DNA of 64,000 nt from JAHEDH01 sp963745865 (GTDB lineage: Bacteria > Actinomycetota > Acidimicrobiia > Spongiisociales > ZC4RG35): positions 434,001-498,000 of the forward strand of contig CAVUYZ010000002.1 of NCBI GenBank assembly GCA_963745865.1. Direction: 5' to 3'. The notes below the pieces were generated by a model that did no database searches, was not told the origin of the DNA, and saw nothing but the letters and a program-made list of their open reading frames with translations. The translations under genes were made by a program, and so were the position numbers. The stretch's first letter is position 1, and the number at the start of each line of letters is the position of its first letter. Below are positions 17,690-25,584 of the stretch, one piece after another.

Positions 17690-18217
17690 ATGTCATCACT
17701 CTTTTCAAAAGCGCTCGTCTACCTCGGGCTCGTCGATGAAGGCGAGATGGAGGGCGAAGCGGGCTCGAACCGGCAGGAGGGCAACCCCATGCGGGTTCCC
17801 CCCGCGAGCCAAGAGAACGTTCGGGCGATCGGACCGGACGAGGGTCGTCGAGTCGAGCCGCCCGCATCGGCGTCGCGAACATCGGCCCGTCGCGAGACCG
17901 GTCCCAGCGTCGCCGGCGTTCGCCCGATCCGCCCCGAGGCGCGTGCCGACATCCTCGTGATCGAGGAGTTCGCCGACGCCAAGATCCTCGCCGACCGGGT
18001 CCGAGAACTGGTCCCCGTTGTCCTCGACTTCCGCACCGTCGGAGAGGAACTCGTTCGCCGGGTCGTCGACTTCTCCTCGGGCCTCATCTACGCGCTCGAC
18101 GGCACGATGACCAAGGTCGGTGACGGACTCGTGCTCGTCCTTCCCCCCAACACGACGATCGACGAGTCCGAGAAGCGGCGCCTCGCGGCGCTCGGCGCCT
18201 ACGAGGACCGGATCTGA
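17690..18217 (+). CDS. sepF: Cell division protein SepF
   Basis: FtsZ membrane anchor of Gram-positive bacteria, especially important in actinobacteria that lack FtsA; 175 aa. The N-terminal amphipathic membrane-targeting helix (SSLFSKALVYLGLVDEGE) is followed by a Pro/Arg-rich linker of about 70 residues. The beta-alpha SepF domain follows (ILVIEEFADAKILADRVRE, VVLDFRTVGEELVRRVVDFSSG split over residues 108-130, LIYALDGTMTKVGDGLVLV). It lies 8 bases after yggS and 6 before yggT. No ftsA is present in the cluster, in line with SepF doing this job. Confidence 0.93.
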   Translation: MSSLFSKALVYLGLVDEGEMEGEAGSNRQEGNPMRVPPASQENVRAIGPDEGRRVEPPASASRTSARRETGPSVAGVRPIRPEARADILVIEEFADAKILADRVRELVPVVLDFRTVGEELVRRVVDFSSGLIYALDGTMTKVGDGLVLVLPPNTTIDESEKRRLAALGAYEDRI

Positions 18218-18223
18218 CCGCTG

Positions 18224-18475
18224 ATGCAGTTGGTGTGCCTCGCTCTGTCGCTCTATACCGTCGCGATCTTCGCCTGGGTCATCCTCTCATGGGTCCAGGT
18301 TCCCTCGGATCATCCGGTGGCCAGGGTCCAACTCTTGCTGGACAGGATCATCTACCCGGTGATCCTGCCCCTCCGCCGGGTGATGCCATCACCGCGAATC
18401 GGCGGTGCCATGCTCGACCTCTCGCCGATCGTCCTGCTGATCGGCGTCAACATCCTCCAGCGCATCATCTGCTGA
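18224..18475 (+). CDS. YggT family membrane protein
   Basis: Small integral membrane protein, 83 aa, of the YggT/Ycf19 family that sits next to sepF in many genomes. Two hydrophobic segments (LVCLALSLYTVAIFAWVILS and LDLSPIVLLIGVNILQRII) flank the conserved RIIYPVILPLRRVMP block. The molecular role is unsettled; links to cell division and membrane homeostasis come from gene neighbourhood. It begins 6 bases after sepF and ends the operon before a 179-base gap. Confidence 0.9.
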   Translation: MQLVCLALSLYTVAIFAWVILSWVQVPSDHPVARVQLLLDRIIYPVILPLRRVMPSPRIGGAMLDLSPIVLLIGVNILQRIIC

Positions 18476-18526
18476 TGGTCGGTGTCGCGGATCGATCGGC
18501 TCGCTGACCCGTCCGGAACCCCGACG

Positions 18527-18623
18527 CTCACAATGCTGCACGCATCGTGAGAGGTCGGCATGGGTGGGATTCTCTGCGTGTCGTCGGGAATGACGCCCAA
18601 CCGGACGGCGAGACTTCTATCCT
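18527..18623 (+). promoter_or_regulatory. Hairpin and -10-like box before divIVA
   Basis: In the 179-base gap between yggT and divIVA, CTCACAATG (18527-18535) pairs with CATCGTGAG (18543-18551), 8 of 9 positions, loop CTGCACG, a possible end of the yggT transcript. TATCCT (18618-18623) lies 31 bases before the divIVA start and may be its -10 element. No convincing -35 hexamer was seen. Confidence 0.3.
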
Positions 18624-18654
18624 CAAAGCCACTCTCCGTGACTGAGGTTCACCC

Positions 18655-19563
18655 ATGGTTCTGACTCCGATCGACGTCCAACAGAAGACATTCGCCACCG
18701 CCATGCGTGGCTACGACCTCGACGAGGTGGACGACTTCCTCGACAAGGTCGTGATCTCGTTGAAGGACTACGAGCAGCGTCTCCGCGACGCCCAGGAACG
18801 GAACGCGACCCTCGAGAGCGAACTGTCGCAGCGGAGCGATCAGGAGAGCGCCATCTCGCGAGCTCTCGTTGCCGCCCAGCGATCCGCAGACGCCCTTCTC
18901 GATGAGGCCCGGGAAGAAGCGCGCGGCATCCTCGCAGACGCAGAGTCCCATGCCTCGGAGCTGGAGGGTCGACGTGACGAGGAGCGTCGCGCGCTCACCG
19001 ACGAGATCGAGTCGATTCGCGCACAGCTGGGTCAGCTTCGGTCGGGGGTGGCGACGATGCTCGCCTCTGTGGCCTCGGGCCTGGACGATGTCGAGACGTT
19101 CGTCGACGGCGAGACGGAGGAATCTGGCGGACCGGCAAAGGCCGCCACCTTCGACGCCGCCGAACCCATGGATGTCGAGGACTCGATGGATGACGATGAG
19201 GCCGCCGACGAGCCGCTCTCGGAGAAGATCGTCATCGATGGCAGCGCCGATCACGCCACCGCCGATCACGCCAACGACGATTCTTGGGACCTCGACGAGG
19301 AGGGATCGTTCGACGGCGACGAGTCGAACGCATCGGCCAGCATCGATGCGATCACCGACAGGATCGACGAGGTGTTCGGCGACCTCGATGACGAAGAAGA
19401 CGATGACAAGAAGAAGAGGGCGATCAGCCCTCGGACGGCTTCGAGCCATCCGACGACGACGACGACGACTCCGATTCGGACGCCGGGGAGGCCGAGACCG
19501 ACTACTACGGCAGCGACGACGCTCGACGACGATGACATGCCGATCCGCCCCTGGGAGGCCTGA
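18655..19563 (+). CDS. divIVA: DivIVA/Wag31-like polar growth protein (C-terminus probably misread)
   Basis: Coiled-coil protein that marks poles and septa and directs peripheral wall growth in actinobacteria; 302 aa as read. The DivIVA membrane-binding domain is clear (TPIDVQQKTFATAMRGYDL then DEVDDFLDKVVISLKDYEQ). Coiled coil covers about residues 35-155, followed by an acidic tail. From about 19424 to 19520 the frame changes to a Thr/Pro/Arg-rich stretch, while the neighbouring frame reads SDGFEPSDDDDDDSDSD and GEAETDYYGSDD, matching the acidic composition on both sides. One missing base near 19424 and one extra near 19520 would restore it and keep the C-terminus DDDDMPIRPWEA. Confidence 0.88.
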   Translation: MVLTPIDVQQKTFATAMRGYDLDEVDDFLDKVVISLKDYEQRLRDAQERNATLESELSQRSDQESAISRALVAAQRSADALLDEAREEARGILADAESHASELEGRRDEERRALTDEIESIRAQLGQLRSGVATMLASVASGLDDVETFVDGETEESGGPAKAATFDAAEPMDVEDSMDDDEAADEPLSEKIVIDGSADHATADHANDDSWDLDEEGSFDGDESNASASIDAITDRIDEVFGDLDDEEDDDKKKRAISPRTASSHPTTTTTTPIRTPGRPRPTTTAATTLDDDDMPIRPWEA

Positions 19564-19569
19564 GGCTCG

Positions 19570-22500
19570 TCAGCCTTCTCGTCGCACCTCGAGGGTGACT
19601 GATCGGCCGTCCAGATCGGATGGCTCGGCATCGGTGCCCGTCGTGATGTCGACAGCCAGCACCTCGGCAGCGATCGATTCGCGGTGGTCTCGCATCGCCG
19701 TCGCCGCCAGCTCGTCATCGCTCTCCCAGGCGAGCACGATCCGATCCGACACGTCGAAGCCCGCCTCGCGCCGGAGCTGTTGAACCCGGCTGACGATCTC
19801 CCTCGCCATGCCTTCGGACCGCAGCGTGTCATCGAGTGTCGTGTCGAGCGCCACTGCGAGCGATCCCGCAGTCTCGACGACGACTCCCGGCTTGGCGTTT
19901 CTGGAGATCACCAGGTCGTCGAGCGCCAACTCCTCACCCGCGACCTCGATCGTCGCTCCGTCGAGCAACGGTGCGATCTGCTCGGATGTCAGCGAAGCCA
20001 CCGCCGAGGCGATGTCCTTCACCCGTGATCCGAAGCGGGGCCCGAGCTTCTTGAAGTCGGCCTTGCACGACAACTCGACGAGCTCGCCCTCGTCGCGACT
20101 CGAGGTCACGCTCTTGACGTTGAGCTCATCGGCGATCAGGTCGGCATGGTCCGCAACCGCCTGCATCACCGCAGGGTCGTGGGTGAGCACCGTGGCAGAC
20201 GCCAGCGGCTGTCTGGTCTTGAGTTTCTGAACCGTTCGGATGGAACGTCCCAGCTGGACCACCGACCGGACGACGGCCATCTGCGCCTCGAGAGTCTCAT
20301 CGATCCATGCGGTGGCGGCGACCGGGAAATCACGATGGTGGACGCTCTTCGGTGCGTCGGGGTCGACGGCGACCACGAGTTCCTGATAGAGCCGCTCGGT
20401 CATGAACGGCAACACCGGCGCCAACGTGGTCACGAACGTCGTGAGCACCTCGTAGAGCGTGGCGAACGCCGCCAGTTTGTCGGCGTCTCCGCTCGTGTCT
20501 CCGGTGCGTGCCGCCCAGAAACGACGTCGGGAGCGCCGCACATACCAGTTGGTGAGGTCGTCGATGAACTCCAGCGTCGGTGGCACGACGTCGTAGAGGT
20601 AGTAACCCTCCATGTTGGCGTTCACCCGCGAAATCAGCGTCTGCAGCACCGACACGATCCAGCGGTCGAGCTCGGGGCGATCCTCGAGTCGGGGTGCTGC
20701 GGCGAGGTCGGCGGCGGTGATGCCGTCTGCCTCGGCATAGGTCGTGAAGAAGGAGTAGGTGTTCCACAGTGGGAGCAGCACCGTCCGGACGACGTCGCGC
20801 ACCCCGTCTTCGGAGAACCGCAGGGGCTCGGCCCTGAGGACCGGCGAGTTGATGAGGAAGGCGCGCAGCGCGTCGGCACCGTGCTCGTCGAACACCGTCG
20901 AGGCGTCCGGGTAGTTCTTGAGGGACTTGGACATCTTGCGACCGTCCTCGGCCAGGACCATCCCGTTGACGACGCAGTTGCGGAACGACGGCTCGTCGAA
21001 GAGTGCAGTGGCCAGCACATGGAGCGTGTAGAACCAGCCGCGGGTCTGGTCGAGACCCTCGGCGATGAACTGAGCGGGGAACGAGGCCTCGAATCGCTCT
21101 CGGTTCTCGAAGGGGTAGTGGATCTGGGCATACGGCATCGAGCCGGACTCGAACCAGCAGTCGAGCACCTCGGGGACCCGGGTCATCGTGCCGTCGCACT
21201 CGGGGCAGCCGAAGGTGACCGGATCCACGATGTGCTTGTGGAGGTCGTCGAGCCGGACGCCGGACAGCTCCTCGAGCTCGTCGATCGATCCGACGCAGAC
21301 CGAGTGGTCGTCGCGGTCGCACTGCCAGATCGGCAGGCACGAGCCCCAGTACCGGTTTCGGCTGATCGCCCAATCCCGGGCGTCACTCAGCCAGTTGCCG
21401 AATCGGCGCTCGCCGACGTACTCGGGCACCCAGTGGATCTCGTTGTTCAGCTCGGCCATCCGGTCGCGGAACGACTCGACGTTCACGAACCAGGTGGGGA
21501 TGGCTTTGTAGATCAGCGGTGTGCCCGTTCGATAGCAGAAGGGATAGGAGTGGCGGATCTGGCTGTGGGTGACGAGGCTTCCCGAATCCTTGAGAAGGGC
21601 GATGAGCGTCTTGTCGGCTTCCTTGACGTTCTGACCTTCGACCTCGGGAACTGCGTCGGTGAACCGGCCCTCGGAGTCGACCGGATCGACCAGCACGTCG
21701 AGACCGGCGGCCTGGAGGGCGAAGAAGTCGGCCTCACCGTAGGCAGGGGCCATGTGGACCAACCCGGTCCCCTCCTCGGTGGTGACGTCCTCTGAGGCGA
21801 TCACGCGGAAAGCCCCTCGGTCGCGTTCCTCACCGAAGTAGTCGAAGGGCGGCACGTATTCGAGTCCGACCAGATCGGCTCCCGAGGCGGTGGCCAGGAC
21901 GGGAGACCCCTCTGCGTAGTCGTCGACCCGGCCGGATGCCAGCCAACTCCGGTGGCCGTCGATCTCGACACAGGCGTACTCGATGTCGGTCCCGATCGCC
22001 ACGGCGAGGTTCGATGGGAGCGTCCACGGGGTGGTCGTCCAGATGAGGAGGCGGTCCCCGGATTCGACCGCGCCGCGACCGTCGATGACGCTCAAACCGA
22101 CCGTGATCGACGGATCATCGGTCATCCGGTAGTCGAGGTTCGCCTCGAAGTTGGACAGCGGCGTGGTCGCCCCGAAGGAGTAGGGGAGCACCTTGAAGTC
22201 CTGGTAGATCAGGCCCTTGTCCCAGAGCTGCTTGAAGACCCACCACACCGACTCCATGAAGTCGGTGTCCATGGTCTTGTAGTCGTCGTCCATGTCGACC
22301 CACCGCCCGAGGCGGCGCACCATCGTCGACCACTCGTCGGCGGTGTCGTTGACCAGGTCGCGACACTTCTCGTTGAATCGATCGACCCCGTACTCGGCGA
22401 TCTGGCGTGGGCCGGAGATGCCGAGGAGCTTCTCGACCTCCATCTCGACGGGCAGCCCGTGGGTGTCCCAGCCGAAGCGGCGCTCGACCCGGAATCCTCG

Positions 22501-22740
22501 CATCGCCCAGTACCGCGGAACCACGTCCTTGATGACGCCGGCGAGGATGTGCCCGTAATGCGGCGAGCCGTTGGCGAACGGGGGGCCGTCGTAGAAGATG
22601 TACTCGTTGTCGGTCGGTCGGAGGTCGACTTGTCGCTCGAAGGCGGAGATCTCGTCCCAGAGGTCCAGAATTCCGGTTTCGAGGGCGGGGATGTCGACGC
22701 TCGCGTCAGCTCGTTGGAAGTCGGATCTCTGTTCGCTCAT
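19570..22740 (-). CDS. ileS: Isoleucyl-tRNA synthetase, eukaryote-like (type 2) form
   Basis: Charges tRNA-Ile; 1056 aa, class I synthetase. The HIGH motif region reads GPPFANGSPHYGHILAG, followed by RYWAMRGFRVERRFGWDTHG, and the KMSKS loop is DGRKMSKSLKNYPDAS. The editing domain (CP1) and the long C-terminal anticodon-binding region are present. The 'GWDTHGLPVE' form and length match the eukaryotic-like clade also found in mycobacteria, a clade associated with low sensitivity to mupirocin. ATG 22740 has AGGAG 8 nt upstream. It is convergent with divIVA (6-base gap) and divergent from the dksA-lspA operon. Confidence 0.95.
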   Translation of the reverse strand: MSEQRSDFQRADASVDIPALETGILDLWDEISAFERQVDLRPTDNEYIFYDGPPFANGSPHYGHILAGVIKDVVPRYWAMRGFRVERRFGWDTHGLPVEMEVEKLLGISGPRQIAEYGVDRFNEKCRDLVNDTADEWSTMVRRLGRWVDMDDDYKTMDTDFMESVWWVFKQLWDKGLIYQDFKVLPYSFGATTPLSNFEANLDYRMTDDPSITVGLSVIDGRGAVESGDRLLIWTTTPWTLPSNLAVAIGTDIEYACVEIDGHRSWLASGRVDDYAEGSPVLATASGADLVGLEYVPPFDYFGEERDRGAFRVIASEDVTTEEGTGLVHMAPAYGEADFFALQAAGLDVLVDPVDSEGRFTDAVPEVEGQNVKEADKTLIALLKDSGSLVTHSQIRHSYPFCYRTGTPLIYKAIPTWFVNVESFRDRMAELNNEIHWVPEYVGERRFGNWLSDARDWAISRNRYWGSCLPIWQCDRDDHSVCVGSIDELEELSGVRLDDLHKHIVDPVTFGCPECDGTMTRVPEVLDCWFESGSMPYAQIHYPFENRERFEASFPAQFIAEGLDQTRGWFYTLHVLATALFDEPSFRNCVVNGMVLAEDGRKMSKSLKNYPDASTVFDEHGADALRAFLINSPVLRAEPLRFSEDGVRDVVRTVLLPLWNTYSFFTTYAEADGITAADLAAAPRLEDRPELDRWIVSVLQTLISRVNANMEGYYLYDVVPPTLEFIDDLTNWYVRRSRRRFWAARTGDTSGDADKLAAFATLYEVLTTFVTTLAPVLPFMTERLYQELVVAVDPDAPKSVHHRDFPVAATAWIDETLEAQMAVVRSVVQLGRSIRTVQKLKTRQPLASATVLTHDPAVMQAVADHADLIADELNVKSVTSSRDEGELVELSCKADFKKLGPRFGSRVKDIASAVASLTSEQIAPLLDGATIEVAGEELALDDLVISRNAKPGVVVETAGSLAVALDTTLDDTLRSEGMAREIVSRVQQLRREAGFDVSDRIVLAWESDDELAATAMRDHRESIAAEVLAVDITTGTDAEPSDLDGRSVTLEVRREG

Positions 22741-22871
22741 CGTCGTACTCCTGGCATCTGCCAGAGCGTAGAGCGACGTCCCCGATTCGCCGTACGCATG
22801 GATCGGGACTTGTGCCTCTCGCGCCGATGCCCGGACATGGGCTACGATCGGGCGCCACTCGAGGAGGTGCG

Positions 22872-23244
22872 ATGGCGCGTTCGTTGGCGAAGTCGACATT
22901 GAAGAAGTTTCAGGCCGAACTGGAGGACGAGCGCGAGCGGCTCATGGCTCTGATCGAAGAGCGAGAGCGCGAGATGGAAGAGGCCAAGGCCACCGAGACC
23001 GCCTCGGAGCGCAATCCCGATCCCGACAGCGCCGATGCAGCGTCGATGAAGTTCGAATACATGAAGGAGATGTCGCTCGAGCGAAACAGCTCCGATCTCC
23101 TCCACAAGGTCGAGCATGCGCTCGAACGGGTGAAGTCGGGCGGCTACGGCATCTGTGAGTCGTGCGGCGAAGCCCATTCCCGTGGCGCGGCTCGAGGTCC
23201 TGCCCTACGCCACGACGTGCGTCAACTGCGCGCGCAAGATGTGA
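22872..23244 (+). CDS. TraR/DksA-type C4 zinc-finger protein (frameshifted)
   Basis: Small RNA-polymerase-associated type regulator of the DksA/TraR superfamily, about 123 aa after repair. The N-terminal half is a charged helical hairpin (STLKKFQAELEDERERLMAL and following). The zinc finger begins GICESCGE, after which the frame breaks at about 23160-23168. Removing one base gives PIPVARLEVLPYATTCVNCARKM and the stop at 23242. The restored cysteine spacing is C-X2-C-X17-C-X2-C, the family standard. GAGGAGG lies 6 nt before ATG 22872. It lies immediately upstream of lspA, a common actinobacterial arrangement. Target genes are unknown. Confidence 0.82.
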
Positions 23245-23725
23245 TCCGACGCCAGTTCCTTGATCGCCCTCGGCACCGGCTCCGGTGTCGTGGCCTTCGA
23301 TCTCGTCACCAAGCACATCGCGTCGACGACGTTCGTCGACGAACGCGTCACCGTGATTCCCGGTGTTCTCTGGTTCACCTACACCGAGAACTACGGCGCG
23401 GCATTCTCGATGCTGCAGCAGGCAGGGAACATTTCTGGCGATCGCAGCCGTGGTGGCGATCGGCATCGTTGTCTACGCGCTCACCGATGAGCGACCGCCG
23501 CTCGAGACCATCGCATTCGGGCTGGTGCTCGGCGGCGCCGCCGGCAACCTGATCGACCGGGTCACCCGCGGCGACGGGCTCACCGATGGCGGCGTCGTCG
23601 ACTGGATCCAGGTGCCGAACTTCCCCGTGTTCAACGTCGCCGACTCGTCGATCACGATCGCAGTCGTCATGCTGTTGTTCATGGCGTGGAGGACGGATCG
23701 GAAGTCACGGGTGGAGACGCCGTGA
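23241..23725 (+). CDS. lspA: Lipoprotein signal peptidase LspA (two frameshifts)
   Basis: Membrane aspartyl protease that cleaves prolipoprotein signal peptides. GTG 23241 overlaps the previous stop as GTGA and reads VIRRQFL. One extra T at about 23259 then shifts the frame into IALGTGSGVVAFDLVTKHIA. A second extra base (A near 23427, QAGNIS instead of QAGTFLAIAAVV) shifts it again. The rest holds the catalytic aspartates in GNLIDRV and FNVADSSITIAV. The repaired protein is about 160 aa with four helices, normal for LspA. The fasciclin lipoprotein in this window would be a substrate. Both breaks look like single-base insertions. Confidence 0.88.
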
Positions 23726-24627
23726 GATATCAGGTGCCCGAGGAGCTCGATGGCGAGCGGGTCGACAAGGCGGTTGCCGTGCTGGCGGGGATCAGCCGAT
23801 CACTGGCCCGCGAGATCATGGACGCCGGTGGCGTCGCCGGTGACGGCGATGGGGGACTCGACCCGTCGGATCGTGTCTCGAGCGGTGACTGGCTCGATTT
23901 CGACGTCCCTGATCCGGCGCCACTGCTCGAGCCTCACCCCGTCGACTATCGGACCGTCCACATCGACGACGATGTGATCGTCGTGTCGAAACCGTCCGGC
24001 CTGACCGTCCATCCCGGCGCCGGCACCGATGCCGAGACGCTGGCCGCCGGCCTGCTCTTCGACCATCCCGAGCTCGAAGGTGTCGGACAGGCGGGTCGGT
24101 GGGGGATCGTGCACCGGCTGGATCGGGCGACGTCTGGCCTGATGGTGGTGGCCAGGACCTCGGAATCGTATGAAACGCTGTCCACCATGATGCGCGCCCG
24201 CTCTGTCAGTCGCGCCTACATCGCGCTGGTGGCTGGTGCGGTGGCCATTCCACGGGGGACGATCGATGCTCCCATCGGCCCCGACCCGAACCGGCCGATC
24301 AGGCGGGCACTGTCTCCGATCGGAAAGCGGGCCGTGACCCACTATCGGCGCAGCAGCCAATGGACGGGACCGGGAGTGGCGATGCTCGATGTCACACTCG
24401 AGACGGGGAGGACCCACCAGATCCGGGTCCATCTCGCCGCCATCGGTCACCCGGTGCTCGGCGACCGGGTGTACGGATCCAAGGATCCGGTTGCCGTCCC
24501 GAGGCTGGCGTTGCACGCCGTCCGGCTCGAATTCGACCACCCGGTCTCGGGCGAGCCGATGTCGTTCACCGATCCGCTTCCCGATGATCTCGCAACCGTG
24601 GTCGAGTCGCTGGGCGACCCGGACTGA
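23722..24627 (+). CDS. rluD: Ribosomal large-subunit pseudouridine synthase, RluD-like
   Basis: RluA-family pseudouridine synthase acting on 23S rRNA; 301 aa. An N-terminal S4-like RNA-binding domain (RVDKAVAVLAGISRSLAREI) precedes the catalytic domain. That domain has the family motif WGIVHRLDRATSGLMVVA, whose aspartate is the nucleophile, then LETGRTHQIRVHLAAIGHP. GTG 23722 overlaps the lspA stop as GTGA; an upstream in-frame start would be inside lspA. lspA-rluD pairing is widespread. The exact uridine targets are inferred from family similarity only. Confidence 0.9.
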   Translation: MRYQVPEELDGERVDKAVAVLAGISRSLAREIMDAGGVAGDGDGGLDPSDRVSSGDWLDFDVPDPAPLLEPHPVDYRTVHIDDDVIVVSKPSGLTVHPGAGTDAETLAAGLLFDHPELEGVGQAGRWGIVHRLDRATSGLMVVARTSESYETLSTMMRARSVSRAYIALVAGAVAIPRGTIDAPIGPDPNRPIRRALSPIGKRAVTHYRRSSQWTGPGVAMLDVTLETGRTHQIRVHLAAIGHPVLGDRVYGSKDPVAVPRLALHAVRLEFDHPVSGEPMSFTDPLPDDLATVVESLGDPD

Positions 24628-24667
24628 CCGCAGAGGTTTCTCGCCCGGCCGGGTACCGTTCCCGGCC

Positions 24668-25499
24668 ATGACCTCCGAGATCGAGACCACCTGCTACCGA
24701 CACCCCGACCGGCCGACCGGCCTGTCGTGTACCGAGTGTGGCAAGCCGATCTGTCCGAGCTGCAGCATCCCTGCCGCCGTCGGGCAGCGCTGTCCGCAGT
24801 GTGTCGCCAGCCAGGGTCGCCAGGAGACCGTGCGGATGCCGCAGGTCGGCAACCTCGGTCGGTCGGGAGCCCCGCTCACCTTCGGTTTCATCGGCGTCGC
24901 CGTGGCCATCCAACTCCTGCAGTTCATCGCCCCAGGGGTGTGGTCGACGCTGGCCGACCAGTTGGCGCTGTTCAACGGACGCGTCATGTTCGATGGCGAG
25001 TGGTACCGGATGTTCACCGTGGTGCTGCTGCACGGCGGGATCACCCACATCCTGTTCAACATGTACGCGCTCTACATTCTGGGGCCCCAACTCGAGATGC
25101 AACTCGGAAAGGTCCGCTACGCATCTCTCTTCCTGGCCACCGCAGCTGCCGGCAGCGCCCTGGCGATCGTGCTGGGCAGTCCCGGCGACGTCGGGGTCGG
25201 CGCATCCGGTGCCCTGTTCGGGTTCTTCGGCGTGTTCGCTGCGGGAGCGTTCCTCAATCGTCACACCCGGATGGGGCGCGCCCAGCTGAACACGATCGGA
25301 CTCAACCTCCTGATCAATGCGTTGATACCGCTGTACGTGCCTCAGGTCTCGTGGGAGGCGCACCTCGGGGGATTCGTCGCCGGCCTGGCATTCGGCGCTG
25401 TGTACTTCCGGTCGAGGGGTGTGCGCAATCAGCCGCTGCACCTGGCAGTGCTCGCAGTTGATCGCCATCGTCTCGGTCGGTACCGCTCTCGTGATCTGA
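24668..25499 (+). CDS. Rhomboid family intramembrane serine protease with N-terminal zinc finger (frameshifted)
   Basis: Polytopic membrane protease, about 276 aa after repair. The N-terminal 50 residues carry a B-box-like cluster (CYRHPDRPTGLSCTECGK, CPSC, CPQC), probably a zinc site. The rhomboid core has HGGITHILFNMYALYILGP, the catalytic serine in VGASGALFGFFG and the catalytic histidine in EAHLGGFVAGLAFGA. Near 25457 the frame goes into a charged tail. Dropping one base gives LIAIVSVGTALVI and TGA at 25497, supplying the missing last helix. TACCGT (24654-24659) lies 8 nt before ATG 24668, so the mRNA is probably leaderless. The substrate is unknown. Confidence 0.85.
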
Positions 25500-25540
25500 G
25501 GTCGTGTTTTCGCGGTCATGCGCCCGACCACGATCGCGCC

Positions 25541-25546
25541 TATATT
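25541..25546 (+). promoter_or_regulatory. -10-like element before dnaE
   Basis: TATATT at 25541-25546, 5 of 6 matches to the -10 consensus, lies 38 bases before the dnaE start in the 85-base gap after the rhomboid gene. It is one of the few AT-rich spots in this part of the window. No -35 element is convincing. Confidence 0.35.
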
Positions 25547-25584
25547 CGAAGCGAATCACAGTGATGTAACTCCGAGGACCACCC

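Noticed and set aside
20146..21795. A 549-codon open frame on the plus strand within ileS
   Set aside because: It lies wholly inside ileS on the opposite strand, with a composition typical of antisense frames in high-GC genes and no known motifs.
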